From positions 47,549-111,548 of the forward strand of contig JAPPBT010000068.1 in assembly GCA_026702745.1 (NCBI GenBank): a stretch of DNA of 64,000 bases. The letters are read 5' to 3'. Within the stretch, counting starts at the first letter, position 1. The number at the start of each line of letters is the position of its first letter. The translations under genes were made by a program, and so were the position numbers. Origin of the DNA: Gemmatimonadota bacterium (GTDB lineage: Bacteria > JAAXHH01). The notes under the pieces were generated by a model. It searched no databases. It was not told the DNA's origin and was given only the letters and a program-made list of their open reading frames with translations. Of this stretch, positions 9,112-19,109 are shown one piece after another.

Positions 9112-10788
9112 CTACGCCGTGAAGGGATCGCGCCCGAATCCGGGGCGGCGCGCATAGGTCCACGCGACCCGGCTCACGTCCTCGTTGGACATGCGCCAGT
9201 CAAGCAGTCTCACACGGAGGTCCCGGACCGCGTCAGCATAACGCGGATCTCCGGCCACATTACGAAGTTCACCGGGATCCCTTTCCAGGTCGAAGAGCAC
9301 GTCCGGCATGCCGTTGAAATGCCAGTACTTGAACCGATCGTCCCGTACCATCCATCCCCGGCACTTCTCCGGCGGGATGCCGAGCTTCTTCGGCGTCCAG
9401 TAGAACCGGAAATCCCAGTCCGCGAAGACCGCTTCGCGCCAGTCGGCCGGGCGTTCGCCCCTCAGGAAGGGAACGAGGGACCGGCCCTGCAGAGCGGGCG
9501 GCATGCCCGATCCGCCCGGTGCGCTGGATCCGCCCGTTGCGCTGGACCCGCCCGTTGCTCTGGACCCACCCGGTGCGCTGGATCCGCCAGGTGCGCTGGA
9601 CCCGCCCGGTTCGCTGGATCCGCCGGCACCGTCCCATCCACCGGCGCCGTCCGGTCCGCCAATTCCACAGACCTCCAGGCAGGTCGGCAGGACGTCCAGG
9701 GACTCGACGAACTCGTCCATCACCCTCCCGCGCGTGGCGTCCGCGCAGGACCGGGGATCGCGGACGATGAAGGGCACGTTGTATGCTTCGTCGTAGAAGA
9801 GTTCCTTCTCGAACATCCAGTGGTCGCCCACGTATTCGCCGTGGTCGGAGGTGAAGACGATCAGCGTGTCCTCCCAGAGACCCCGGTCCTTCATGAAACC
9901 GAACAGCCTGCCCAGGTGGTCGTCGATCTCCGTGATCAATCCGTAGTAGGTCGCCCTTCGCTGCCGCCACACGTCTTCGTCGTCGTAGGCCACGCCGCCC
10001 CGTTCGATCCGGAAGGGGACGTGGAAGGGATGGGGACGCTCCAGTTCCTCCGGAGACCGGTTCGGGGCGGGGGAGTCGGCGGGATCGTACAGCGCGTTGT
10101 AAGGATAAGGCGCCACGATGGGCAGATGGGGCTTGAAGTAGGAGAGGTGCAGGAACCAGGGCGAATCCCCGGCGTCGTCCATGAAGGCCATGGCCCGGTC
10201 CGTCATGAAGGCGGTATCGCTGTCCTCCCGGCGGAAACGCGTGGGGTAGGCGGAATGGTCCCGGAAGGGAGGTCCTCCGCGGCCGGCGTCCGCGGGCATT
10301 TCCACCGCGAAAGGATCGGCGATGACGTCTTCGGCGTACCCCTTGCTCCTGAGATGGGCCAGCCAGCCCTCCCCCCTGGATTCGTTCAATTCCCAGGTTT
10401 CCAGGCCGGCCAGGGCCGCGCGGCGGAACCCCTGTTCGGGCTGCGCCTTCGGGTCGCCGAAGGGATCGGGGGTGTAGTGCGTCTTGCCGCAGAGGGCCGC
10501 CCGGTAACCCGCCTCGCCAAAGAAGTGGCCCATGGTCTTCTCGTCCGCGGGCAGGGGCACTTCGTTCCAGGGAGACCGGTTGGCGTGAGGATACCGGCCC
10601 GTGTAGAAGCACATGCGGCTGGGTCCGCAGACCGCCGACTGCACGTAGGCCCGCCGGAAGAGGACGCCTTCGGAGGCGAGATGATCGAGGTGGGGCGTTC
10701 GGACCACGGGGTGGTCGACGCCGGACATGCAGTCCGCCCGCATCTGGTCGGTCATGATGAAGAGTACGTTCGGTCGACCGGCGGGCAT
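9112..10788 (-). CDS. Sulfatase (arylsulfatase family S1), Cys type
   Basis: 558-residue sulfuric-ester hydrolase. It begins NVLFIMTDQMRADCMSG with the metal-binding Asp, and carries the formylglycine motif in SAVCGPSRMCFYTGRYP (CxPSR), GKTHY, FKPHLP, and SDHGEYVGDHW for the second metal site. I took the ATG at 10788 (GGAG upstream) over longer in-frame starts because the family begins at PNVLF. No signal peptide is visible with this start. Between the catalytic domain and the conserved LQGRSLVPFLRG segment lies a Gly/Ser/Ala/Pro linker of repeated six-residue units (about residues 380-430), encoded by an 18-bp tandem repeat. Natural substrate, probably a sulfated glycan, is not known. Confidence 0.95.
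   Translation of the reverse strand: MPAGRPNVLFIMTDQMRADCMSGVDHPVVRTPHLDHLASEGVLFRRAYVQSAVCGPSRMCFYTGRYPHANRSPWNEVPLPADEKTMGHFFGEAGYRAALCGKTHYTPDPFGDPKAQPEQGFRRAALAGLETWELNESRGEGWLAHLRSKGYAEDVIADPFAVEMPADAGRGGPPFRDHSAYPTRFRREDSDTAFMTDRAMAFMDDAGDSPWFLHLSYFKPHLPIVAPYPYNALYDPADSPAPNRSPEELERPHPFHVPFRIERGGVAYDDEDVWRQRRATYYGLITEIDDHLGRLFGFMKDRGLWEDTLIVFTSDHGEYVGDHWMFEKELFYDEAYNVPFIVRDPRSCADATRGRVMDEFVESLDVLPTCLEVCGIGGPDGAGGWDGAGGSSEPGGSSAPGGSSAPGGSRATGGSSATGGSSAPGGSGMPPALQGRSLVPFLRGERPADWREAVFADWDFRFYWTPKKLGIPPEKCRGWMVRDDRFKYWHFNGMPDVLFDLERDPGELRNVAGDPRYADAVRDLRVRLLDWRMSNEDVSRVAWTYARRPGFGRDPFTA
9510..9640. repeat. 18-bp in-frame tandem repeat inside the sulfatase gene
   Basis: About seven imperfect copies of an 18-bp unit (plus strand CCGCCCGGTGCGCTGGAT with variants) encode GGSSAP-like hexapeptides in a linker of the sulfatase. 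Unit length keeps the frame, so copy number could vary without destroying the enzyme. Confidence 0.85.
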
Positions 10789-11229
10789 TTGGGATCTCCG
10801 CGCGCTGCGGGGTGCGGCCGCGCGCAGCGGCAAAAGACCGCACGACGCGACGGGCGGCAATCGTGCCGCCTGCAGGGTAATATGCAGCCGTGTTTCCCGA
10901 TAGGCAAAAGCATATTCTGTTTGGACACACGTGCGGGGGATGCACGCGTGTGCGCACGCCGTCAGCCACGTAGGAAGGACGAGAGCACGCACACAGGCCC
11001 GCCGTCGGACGGGGAGAAAGGACAAGTGCATCCGCGCAGGGGAAAATCGGACAGGTTTTTGTGAATAGGATGGATAGAAAGGATGTATGCAGTACGTCTC
11101 GCCGTTCGATATCGCCGCGTGAGACCCGGGGGCGCGAAAAAACGCAACCATTCGGGTCGTTTCCCTGTCTTAGATGCAGCGCAAGAATCGATGGTCGGCG
11201 AGGACCCACAAAAGGCTGGAGGCTATACC
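10789..11229. other. 441-bp divergent intergenic region
   Basis: Separates the leftward sulfatase from the rightward DUF5916 gene and must hold promoters for both. I see no consensus promoter on the plus side. On the minus side a weak TTGCCT...TATTAC pair (19-bp spacer) lies around 10880-10910. Around 10925-10955 there is an imperfect GTGCG/CGCAC-rich inverted repeat. Open frames crossing this gap look like GC-rich chance reading frames. Confidence 0.4.
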
Positions 11230-13902
11230 TTGTTTCTGAACAGACTGCACCGGTGGACGATCATGTTGTCCGCCCTGATCATACTGGGACCCGTGGAATC
11301 CGAAGCACGCCAGCCGGCGCCGGAGAAACGGGTGTACAATACCCGGCACATCACGTCGCTGCCCCCCGACATCGACGGCAGGGACGATGATGCGGCCTGG
11401 GGCGACGTGGAGTGGTCCGGCGACTTTACCCAGCTGGACCCGGACGACGGCGGAGAACCTACACAGCAAACGGCCTTCAAGATCCTTTTCGACGACCATA
11501 ACCTCTACGTGCTGATCCGGGCCTTCGATACCGAACCGGACCAGATTACCCACCGCGTAACCCGGCGGGACGATTTCGACAACGACTGGGTGGAGATCCA
11601 TTTCGACAGCTACCACGACAAGCGCACGGCTTTTTCTTTTACGCTGTCCTCCTCCGGCGGGCGGGGCGACGAGGCCATATCGAACGACGGCAACGACTGG
11701 GACTCCAGTTGGGACCCCGTATGGTACGGCGCGTCCACCATCGACGAAGAGGGATGGCTCGCCGAGATGCGCATACCCTTGAGCCAGTTGCGGTTCTCCG
11801 GCGAGGAGGGACAGGTATGGGGCCTGCAGGTACAGAGAAGGCTGTACCGCCGCCAGGAACGTTCCGGCTGGCAGCACATCCAACGGAATTCGCCGGGCTG
11901 GGTCAGCCTGTTCGGTGAGCTGCGCGGGCTCGAAGGGATCGAGTCTTCCCATCGGATCGAGATCCTGCCCTACGTGGTGGGCGACCTCAACCGGTTCCAG
12001 GCCGAAGCGCAGAACCCCTTCCGCGACGGCCAGCGCGCCGATGGTCGCATCGGACTGGACGGCAAGATCGGGCTCGCGGGAAACATCACCATGGACCTGG
12101 CCGTGAACCCCGACTTCGGCCAGGTCGAGGCGGACCCTTCGCGGGTCAACCTGTCGGCCTTCGAACTGTTCTTCGAAGAGCGGCGGCCCCTGTTCGTCGA
12201 AGGGAAGAACATCACCGAATTCCAGGTAGGCGGCGGCGGTCCATTCTGGAACGACCGGCTGTTCTACTCGCGGCGCATCGGACGGGCTCCCCAGCGCAGC
12301 CCGGACCTCTCCGACGGCCAGACCATGGACAAGCCCCGGAATACGCCTATACTCGCCGCCGCGAAGATCACCGGCAAGACACCGGGCGGCCTTTCCATCG
12401 GCATCGTGGACGCGGTGACCGCGGAAACCGCCGCCCGGATAGACACGAAGGGCGCGAGGAGCGAGGAGTCGGTGGAACCGCTGACTAATTATCTGATCGC
12501 GCGCCTGCAGCAGGACTTCAATGACGGGGGCACGTCACTGGGCACGATGCTCACGGCGACCAACCGGAACAACAACCGGGACCACTTCGATTTCCTCAAC
12601 CGGGCGGCCTACACGGGCGGGATCGATTTCCGTCACCAGTGGAGCGACCGGACCTACTGGCTCAACGCGAGCCTGTCGTTCAGCCACATCCGCGGCGAAC
12701 CGGAAGCGATTACCCGCGTGCAGCGCAATTCCGCGCGGTACTACCAGCGCCCCGACGCCGACTACGTGACCCTCGACTCCACGCTGACCGCCCTGAGCGG
12801 CCATGGCGGCAGCTTCAGCGTGGGCCGGTCGGGCAACAGCCCGTGGAACATAGGCATCGGCGGAACCTGGCGGTCGCCGGGCCTCGAATTGAACGACGTG
12901 GGATTCCTTCGCCAGGCCGATGTATTCATGCAGAACAGCTGGTTCGGTTACCGGTCGGAAAAACCGGGTTGGATCTTCCGCGAGTACAACCTGTTCCTGA
13001 ACCAGTGGCAGGGCTTAACCTTCGGCGGGGATCGGAAGTTCCTGGGCGGCAACATCAACGGTGGCGGCCAGTTCAACAACTACTGGTGGGTGTGGTTCAA
13101 TCTGAACTCGGAGATCGAAGGCCTGTCCACCACCGCCCTGCGCGGCGGACCGGCCCTCAAATCACCGGGCAACGTGGAATTCAACTTCGACGTCGACACC
13201 GATGGACGCAAGCCGCTCAGTTTCGGCATCGGCGGCGGCCAGAACCTGCGCCGCGACGACGCGGGAAGCTCGAGATGGTTATACCTGTCCATGCAGTACC
13301 GGCCGAGTAACGCCATGAATATCCGCATCAACCCGTTTTTCGACACCGCCCGGAACGAATTGCAGTACGTGTCCAATAAGAACTTCGGCGACGCGGACCA
13401 GGCCTCCCAGGCGGACCGCTACCTGCTGGGCCGCGTCGACCAGAAGACGCTGGGGATCGGTATCCGGCTCAACTACAGTATCACCAACAACATGTCTATC
13501 CAGTACTATGGCCAGCCCTTCGTATCGGCCGGCCACTACGACCGGTTCAAGCGGATAACGGACCCGCGGGCCGATCGGTACGCAGATCGTTTCGAACTGC
13601 TTTCTGACGGCCAACTGGCCTACGACGATGCAGACGAAGCTTACCGCGTGGATGAGAATATGGACGGCCGGACCGACTATTCCTTCGACGATCCCGACTT
13701 CAACTTCCTTCAGTTCCGATCGAACCTGGTATTGCGGTGGGAGTATACGCCGGGCTCGACGCTGTTCCTCGTGTGGCAGCAGCAGCGCAGCCGCTCGGGC
13801 GGCACGGGCGAGTTCGACGCGGGGCAGGACCTGAACGACCTGTTCGATACCTATCCCTCGAACATCTTCCTTTTGAAGTTCAACTACTGGTTCTCGCTCT
13901 AG
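11230..13902 (+). CDS. CBM9-like plus DUF5916 secreted/outer-membrane protein
   Basis: 890 residues. I chose TTG at 11230: GGAGG lies 7 nt upstream, and a signal peptide follows at once (FLNRLHRWTIMLSALIILG...ESEARQ); earlier ATGs lack a ribosome site. Residues about 45-240 form a carbohydrate-binding family 9-like sandwich (PDIDGRDDDAAWGDVEWSGDF, FKILFDDHNLYVLIRAFD). The remainder is DUF5916 (VNPDFGQVEADPSRVNLSAFE, FFEERRPLFVEG), with many alternating aromatic strands and a C-terminal aromatic run (KFNYWFSL) as in outer-membrane barrels. The family is common in the FCB group, often beside TonB systems; its molecular function is not established. Confidence 0.9.
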   Translation: MFLNRLHRWTIMLSALIILGPVESEARQPAPEKRVYNTRHITSLPPDIDGRDDDAAWGDVEWSGDFTQLDPDDGGEPTQQTAFKILFDDHNLYVLIRAFDTEPDQITHRVTRRDDFDNDWVEIHFDSYHDKRTAFSFTLSSSGGRGDEAISNDGNDWDSSWDPVWYGASTIDEEGWLAEMRIPLSQLRFSGEEGQVWGLQVQRRLYRRQERSGWQHIQRNSPGWVSLFGELRGLEGIESSHRIEILPYVVGDLNRFQAEAQNPFRDGQRADGRIGLDGKIGLAGNITMDLAVNPDFGQVEADPSRVNLSAFELFFEERRPLFVEGKNITEFQVGGGGPFWNDRLFYSRRIGRAPQRSPDLSDGQTMDKPRNTPILAAAKITGKTPGGLSIGIVDAVTAETAARIDTKGARSEESVEPLTNYLIARLQQDFNDGGTSLGTMLTATNRNNNRDHFDFLNRAAYTGGIDFRHQWSDRTYWLNASLSFSHIRGEPEAITRVQRNSARYYQRPDADYVTLDSTLTALSGHGGSFSVGRSGNSPWNIGIGGTWRSPGLELNDVGFLRQADVFMQNSWFGYRSEKPGWIFREYNLFLNQWQGLTFGGDRKFLGGNINGGGQFNNYWWVWFNLNSEIEGLSTTALRGGPALKSPGNVEFNFDVDTDGRKPLSFGIGGGQNLRRDDAGSSRWLYLSMQYRPSNAMNIRINPFFDTARNELQYVSNKNFGDADQASQADRYLLGRVDQKTLGIGIRLNYSITNNMSIQYYGQPFVSAGHYDRFKRITDPRADRYADRFELLSDGQLAYDDADEAYRVDENMDGRTDYSFDDPDFNFLQFRSNLVLRWEYTPGSTLFLVWQQQRSRSGGTGEFDAGQDLNDLFDTYPSNIFLLKFNYWFSL

Positions 13903-13951
13903 GCGGGTGACAGCAGCACGGAAGGCGGGCAGCCTGGCGGGGCGGTGTGGA

Positions 13952-14937
13952 CTAGGCCGAAGCGGGCTGCCGCTTGTTCACCATCTCCAGCATGGCCGTC
14001 ATGTAGCCGATGGCGTAGGCGCGCCCCCGGTGATGCCAGTCGGTGTCGTCCACGAAACGGGGCACGTGGTCGGTGATCATGAACCCGGTGAACCCGACTT
14101 CCTTCAGGGTCCGCATGACTTCGTAGGGATCCACGTTACCCTCGTTGATGAAGCACTCGTTGAAACAGGGCACGTTCCCCTGCACGTCACGGAAATGGAC
14201 ATATATGATCCTGCCGGCGCCGCCGAAGTGCCGCACGGCCTTGATCACGTAGTCATGCCCCCCATCTCCGACCAGCATCCCATGCAGAAATCCAGGCCGT
14301 GGCAGGGACTGTCGAAGGTGTCCATGGCCCGCTTGAAGCCCTCGAAGCTGCTGAAGATCCGCGCCACGCCGCCCAGCATGGGGATGGGCGGGTCGTCGGG
14401 ATGCAGGGCAAGCTTGACGTTGCTTTCCTCGGCGACCGGCAGGATCCTCGACATGTAGTATTCGTAGTTGTCCCACATCTCGTCTGCAGAGAAGATCCGG
14501 CCGAAGGTGGGTTCCGCGTCCCTGTGGGCCTCGAAATCGAACCGCGTGGCCGTGGCCCCGCCGCGGAGCACAGCAGGATCGGGCGTACGCCAGACGGAGC
14601 TGGGGATCCAGTGGTAACCAAGGATGGGAATGCCGGCCTTGCCCATGTTGCGGATCGTGTACTTCATGTTTTCGATCTGTTCGTCGCGGCCCGGCAGCCC
14701 CAGCATGGCCTTGTCGTAGAAGGGGATGGGCACGTTCTCCAGGGCCATCAGGCGCAGTTCGGCGTTGTCGGCCCGTCGCTTCAGGTCTACCAGGTCCTCC
14801 AGCTCCCAGCGTTTCTCGCCCGGTAGTTTCGGCGTGTTCATGAGGAAGTCGTCGGCGCCGAGTTGCTTGATATAGGCCAGTTTCTCGTCGGTGAGCACGT
14901 TGAACTGTCCCAGGCCGATGCGCATTTCCAGGGTCAT
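13952..14937 (-). pseudogene. Mannonate dehydratase-like gene with a single frameshift
   Basis: Two overlapping frames together make one TIM-barrel protein of about 328 residues like UxuA (D-mannonate to 2-keto-3-deoxygluconate). The first part (ATG 14937) runs from MTLEMRIGLGQFNVL through FDFEAHRDAEPTFGR and ends near GCWSEMGG; the second resumes with HDYVIKAVRHFGGAGRIIYV and ends KRQPASA. The break falls in a run of six G on the minus strand at 14254-14259; a seventh G would restore the frame. It may be a real mutation, programmed slippage or a homopolymer sequencing error. The ATG lies 1 nt after the parC stop, so it is probably the last gene of the parE-parC transcript. Confidence 0.85.
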
Positions 14938-14938
14938 G

Positions 14939-16885
14939 TCAGTCCTCGCCTTGTCCGGGATCGGCCGGGGGAGCCGTGGGTTCCGCCTGCTCCTGCTTCC
15001 TGGTCAGCCTCACGCCCTTGAGCGCCTTAGGAGTCAGGCGTATGCCCTTGGCCCGGTTCCCCCGCACGGGAAAAAGCGAAAGTTCGAAGGCTTCCTCGAA
15101 GACCCGCATCCGCGGCGTGGGTTTGTAGGTGATATTCGCCATGACGTCCGTATCCGTGGTCAGTTGAAGGACTCGGCAACCCTCGGGCACAAGCTCGTAT
15201 CCCCGGTTCAGAATGAACTTGTCCAGCTTGCAGCGCTTGACGTAGGGATGGCCCTTCCGGTCCCGGTAGACCATGGTGAACACCAGGTCGGGATCGACGA
15301 ACCCGCAGTACAGCATGCCCTTGTCCACGAAGAGCCGTTCGATCTCGTCGTGGAGCGCGTAGGCGCCGGTTTTGCGGATCACGAGTACCCGGTCATAGGG
15401 CGACACGTCGAAGAGGGTGTCCCCGCTGCCCAGTCCGTACCCCAGGTACCCGGTGCTCCGGTCGTACTTGAGCGCCAGGTTCCGCTGCGCCGCCTCCCGG
15501 GCGTCGACCCGCTTGAAAGCGGTGATGGTCGTCCTGCGGGGAAAAGTCTCGCGGTACCGTCCAATGAGTCCTTCCAGGAGCGTGATCGCGTAGGCCGAAA
15601 GATGGCCCAGGTGATCCCTGATCTCCCGGAGGCGGCTGCGGATGGCTTTCATCTCCTCGTTGGCGCGGTTGATGTCGTACAGGGAAATCCGGCGGATCGG
15701 CACCTTGAGCAAGGTGTCGATATCCTCTGACGTCAGTTCTTTCACCTTGGCCGCGAAGGGTTCGAACCCCGCCCGGATCGCTTCGTGGATCTTATCCTGC
15801 TCCCGGACTTCCTCGATACGCTTGTAGATCCGTTCCTTGATGAAGAGTTGCTCCAGCGTTTTCGCGCGCAGCTTCGCGTGCAGCTGCTTCCGTTCGATCT
15901 TCAATTCCGCTTCGAGGACCTCCAGGAGCCGCTGCGTGTTGTGCCTGAGCACATCGGACACGGGCAGGATGCAGGGGTGGCCCGCCCGGATGACCAGCAC
16001 GTTGGTGGAAATGGAGGACTCGCAGTCGGTGAAGGCGTAGAGGGCGTCGGCGGTTTCCTCGGAATGGACGCCCCGGGCCAGGCGGATCTCGATTTCCACC
16101 TCGTCCGCCGTGAAGTCGGAGATGCCGGCGATCTTCAGCTTGTTCTTCTTCGCCGCCGCCTCGATGGACGCGATCAGGCTTTCGGTGGTCGAACCGAAGG
16201 GCAGCTGGCGTATGACGATGCGCTTGGGGTCCTTCACGTCCAGCTGGGCGCGGACCATCACCTTCCCGTTGCCGTCATTGTATTCCGAAACGTCTACCAG
16301 GCCCCCCGTCGGAAAATCGGGCTGGACCTCGAAGGGCTCGTCCCGGAGGCAGGCGATCTGGGCCTCCATGAGTTCGATGAGGTTGTGCGGCATGATCCGG
16401 GTCGCCATGCTCGAGGCGATGCCCTCGGCGCCCATGGCCAGGAGGACGGGGATCTTCGCCGGAAAGGCGATGGGTTCTCTGTTGCGGCCGTCGTAGGAAT
16501 CCACGTACTCGGTGATCTCCGGATCGTGCAGCACCTCCTTGGCCAGCGGCGTCAGGCGGCACTCGATGTACCGGGCCGCCGAGGCGGGGTCGCCGGTGAG
16601 GGTCGAGCCAAAATTGCCCTGCTTCTCGATGAACATGTCCTTGTTCGCGAGATTGACCAGCGAGCCGAAGATGGACTGGTCCCCGTGGGGATGGTACCGC
16701 ATGGTCTGGCCCACCACGTTGGCGACCTTGTGGAACTTCCCGTCGTCCATCTCGAAAAGGGTATGGAGTATGCGGCGCTGCACGGGTTTGAGTCCGTCGT
16801 CGATCTCCGGAATCGCCCGGTCCTTGATGAAATAGGAGGCGTACTTCAGGTAGTAGTCGTCGAAGAGGGTATCGGCGTAGGCCAT
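14939..16885 (-). CDS. parC: DNA topoisomerase IV subunit A (ParC, Bacteroidota style)
   Basis: 648-residue breakage-reunion subunit. The start is shared with FCB ParC proteins (YFIKDRAIPEIDDGLKPVQRRIL). The catalytic tyrosine is in DPASAARYIECRLT near residue 106, and the winged-helix region (MRYHPHGDQSI) is intact. The GyrA box QRRGGKG is absent and the C-terminal part is short, arguing for ParC, not GyrA. The gene follows parE by 6 nt and surely shares its transcript. Gyrase proper is not in the window, so a sole-topoisomerase role cannot be excluded. Confidence 0.95.
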   Translation of the reverse strand: MAYADTLFDDYYLKYASYFIKDRAIPEIDDGLKPVQRRILHTLFEMDDGKFHKVANVVGQTMRYHPHGDQSIFGSLVNLANKDMFIEKQGNFGSTLTGDPASAARYIECRLTPLAKEVLHDPEITEYVDSYDGRNREPIAFPAKIPVLLAMGAEGIASSMATRIMPHNLIELMEAQIACLRDEPFEVQPDFPTGGLVDVSEYNDGNGKVMVRAQLDVKDPKRIVIRQLPFGSTTESLIASIEAAAKKNKLKIAGISDFTADEVEIEIRLARGVHSEETADALYAFTDCESSISTNVLVIRAGHPCILPVSDVLRHNTQRLLEVLEAELKIERKQLHAKLRAKTLEQLFIKERIYKRIEEVREQDKIHEAIRAGFEPFAAKVKELTSEDIDTLLKVPIRRISLYDINRANEEMKAIRSRLREIRDHLGHLSAYAITLLEGLIGRYRETFPRRTTITAFKRVDAREAAQRNLALKYDRSTGYLGYGLGSGDTLFDVSPYDRVLVIRKTGAYALHDEIERLFVDKGMLYCGFVDPDLVFTMVYRDRKGHPYVKRCKLDKFILNRGYELVPEGCRVLQLTTDTDVMANITYKPTPRMRVFEEAFELSLFPVRGNRAKGIRLTPKALKGVRLTRKQEQAEPTAPPADPGQGED

Positions 16886-16891
16886 GGGGTC

Positions 16892-18988
16892 CTATACTTC
16901 GTCCAGCAGGTTCTCCACGATGTAGTCCCTGCGCTCGGGCGTGTTCTTGCCCATGTAGAAGGTGAGGGTTTCCGGTATGCTGTGGATGGAACGGACGTTG
17001 ACCTTCACGAGCCGCATGTCGGCACCGATGAACTGGCCGAACTCGCCGGGCGAGATCTCGCCCAGTCCCTTGAACCGGGTCACTTCCGCCCCTCGAATCC
17101 GGTCCAGGGCCGCGTTCCGCTCCTTTTCGCTGTAGCAGTAGACGGTTTCCTTCGTGTTGCGCACCCGGAATAGCGGCGTTTCGAGGATGTGGACGTGGCC
17201 GGCGAGCACCATTTCCTCGAAGTAGCTCAGGAAGAAGGTCATCAGGAGATTGCGGATATGGTAGCCGTCGTAATCGGCGTCGGTCGCGATGATCACCTTG
17301 TTGAACCGCAGGTTCGATAACCCTTCCTCGATGCCGAGAGCCATCATGAGATTGTAGAGCTCCTCGTTCTTGTAGATGGCCGCCCGCGTACGGGAGAAGA
17401 CGTTCAGCGGCACGCCCTTGAGTCCGAAGATCGCCTGGGTCAGCGGGTCCCGCGCCGAGACCATCGAACCGGCGGCCGAAGGCCCCTCGGTGATGAAGAT
17501 CGAGGAATCCTCCCCGAACTTCGCGTGATCGTAGTGGTACTTGCAGTCCTTGAAATTGGGGATCTTGATGGCGATGCGCCGGGCCGCCTCGCGGGCTTCC
17601 TTCTTGACCGCGTTCAGTTCCTTCCGCAGACGTTCGTTCTGGGTGATCTTCTCCTGGATTCTCTGGGCGGACTCCTGGTTCTTGTGCAGGAAGTCCACCA
17701 CGGCGCTGCGGATCTCCGAAACGAGCCAGCCCCGGATCTCGGTATTGCCCAGCTTGTTCTTGGTCTGGGATTCGAAAATGGGTTCCTTCAGCTTGATGGC
17801 GATAGCGCCCGCGATGGACTCACGAACGTCCACCCCACCGTAGCTCTTCTTGAAGTACTCGTTGACGCCCTTGAGGATGCCCTCGCGGAACGCGCTTTGG
17901 TGGGACCCGCCGTCCGCGGTGTACTGGCCGTTCACGAAGGAGAAGAGGGTCTCGCCGTAGTTGGTGGTGTGCGTGAAGGAGAATTCGATATACTGGCTCT
18001 TGTGGTACGAGGGCTCGTAGAGGACGTTCTCGCCCACCTCGGCTTTCAGGAAGTCCAGCAGTCCGTACCTGGAAACGAAGCGCTTCTTGTTGAAGACCAG
18101 GCGGAGGCCGCTGTTCAGGCAGGCGTAGTTCCACATGCGGCGCTCGACGTAATCCGGCTGGAAGGCGTATTCCCCGAAGATCTCCTCGTCGGGCAGGAAC
18201 TCGACAAAGGTGCCGTCCGGCTCGTCCGCGGCGCCCTCGTTCTGCCCCTGCAGTTGTCCCCGCTCGTACACCGCCTCCGCGTAGCGCCCGTCCCTGTAGG
18301 CCACGACGCGGAAATCGACGGAAAGAGCGTTGACCGCCTTGGCGCCCACGCCGTTCAGTCCTACGCTGAACTGGAAGACCTCGTCGTTGTACTTGGCGCC
18401 CGTGTTGATGATCGAAGTGCACTCCACGACCTTGCCGAGGGGAATCCCGCGGCCGAAGTCGCGGACGCGGACGCGGTTGTCCTCGATGGACACGTCGATC
18501 TGCCGGCCGTGGCCCATGATGAACTCGTCCACGGCGTTGTCGATCACTTCCTTGAGGAGGACGTAGATGCCGTCTTCGGGGTCGCTGCCGCTTCCGAGCC
18601 GGCCGATATACATGCCGGTACGGAGCCGGATGTGTTCCAGCGACGAGAGGGTCTTGACCTTGCTTTCATCGTAGACGGCGGCGTCCGTAGCGGCCGCGGT
18701 GTCCGAAGCGTCCGCAGAGTCCGCGGCGGCCGGAGATCCGTTGCCGTCGGCGGGCCGTGCGGACGAAGATCCATTGCCGTCGGCGGGCTTTGCGGCCGGT
18801 GGTCCATTGCCTTCATCCGGTTGCGCGCCGTTTTCCGATTCGACCGGTTTCCGGTTGGTCTCGGCACCGCTGCCGCGCGAACCGTTCCCGTTGCCGGACC
18901 GGCCGTTCGCCCCTTCTTCCCGCGGCGTAAGCAGGTCGAGCTGGGTGTGCTGGTCCTCTCCGTTTCTCGAACCGTTCCGGGTCGCCAT
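16892..18988 (-). CDS. parE: DNA topoisomerase IV subunit B (ParE) with low-complexity N-terminal extension
   Basis: 698-residue ATPase subunit. The ATG at 18988 (AAAGGA upstream) precedes about 100 residues of Gly/Asn/Ser/Ala/Asp-rich sequence with an internal repeat (RPADGNGS...KPADGNGS), before the normal ParE core (SSLEHIRLRTGMYIGRLG). GHKL ATPase motifs: VIDNAVDEFIMG, DFGRGIP, LNGVGAKAVNALS. TOPRIM: ITEGPSAAGSM, DADYDGYH, RFKGLGEISPGEF. The TOPRIM line is usually EGDSA; here Asp is Pro, while the catalytic Glu and the DxDxDG triad remain. It heads the parE-parC transcript and has a strong promoter about 100 bp upstream. Confidence 0.95.
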   Translation of the reverse strand: MATRNGSRNGEDQHTQLDLLTPREEGANGRSGNGNGSRGSGAETNRKPVESENGAQPDEGNGPPAAKPADGNGSSSARPADGNGSPAAADSADASDTAAATDAAVYDESKVKTLSSLEHIRLRTGMYIGRLGSGSDPEDGIYVLLKEVIDNAVDEFIMGHGRQIDVSIEDNRVRVRDFGRGIPLGKVVECTSIINTGAKYNDEVFQFSVGLNGVGAKAVNALSVDFRVVAYRDGRYAEAVYERGQLQGQNEGAADEPDGTFVEFLPDEEIFGEYAFQPDYVERRMWNYACLNSGLRLVFNKKRFVSRYGLLDFLKAEVGENVLYEPSYHKSQYIEFSFTHTTNYGETLFSFVNGQYTADGGSHQSAFREGILKGVNEYFKKSYGGVDVRESIAGAIAIKLKEPIFESQTKNKLGNTEIRGWLVSEIRSAVVDFLHKNQESAQRIQEKITQNERLRKELNAVKKEAREAARRIAIKIPNFKDCKYHYDHAKFGEDSSIFITEGPSAAGSMVSARDPLTQAIFGLKGVPLNVFSRTRAAIYKNEELYNLMMALGIEEGLSNLRFNKVIIATDADYDGYHIRNLLMTFFLSYFEEMVLAGHVHILETPLFRVRNTKETVYCYSEKERNAALDRIRGAEVTRFKGLGEISPGEFGQFIGADMRLVKVNVRSIHSIPETLTFYMGKNTPERRDYIVENLLDEV

Positions 18989-19080
18989 GGGTCCTTTCCC
19001 GATAGCAGATGACTGCGGCAACATGCATATCATGCCGCATCGCCATTAGAACATGTCGTGTCAGGCCATGCAGTTAGCAC

Positions 19081-19109
19081 AATATATGGCCGTATGTCGC
19101 GCGTGTCAA
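19081..19109 (-). promoter_or_regulatory. Strong sigma-70 promoter for parE-parC
   Basis: Minus strand: TTGACA (19109-19104), exactly 17 bp, TATATT (19086-19081). Both boxes are consensus or one base off. The predicted start is near 19074, 85 nt before parE. This promoter is one unit of a 34-bp direct repeat; the second unit carries a weakened version (TTGTCA, 17 bp, TACAGC). Confidence 0.75.

Noticed and set aside
8716..11064. 782-codon plus-strand frame opposite proline dehydrogenase and the sulfatase
   Set aside because: Spans two real minus-strand genes and a repeat; no recognisable protein.
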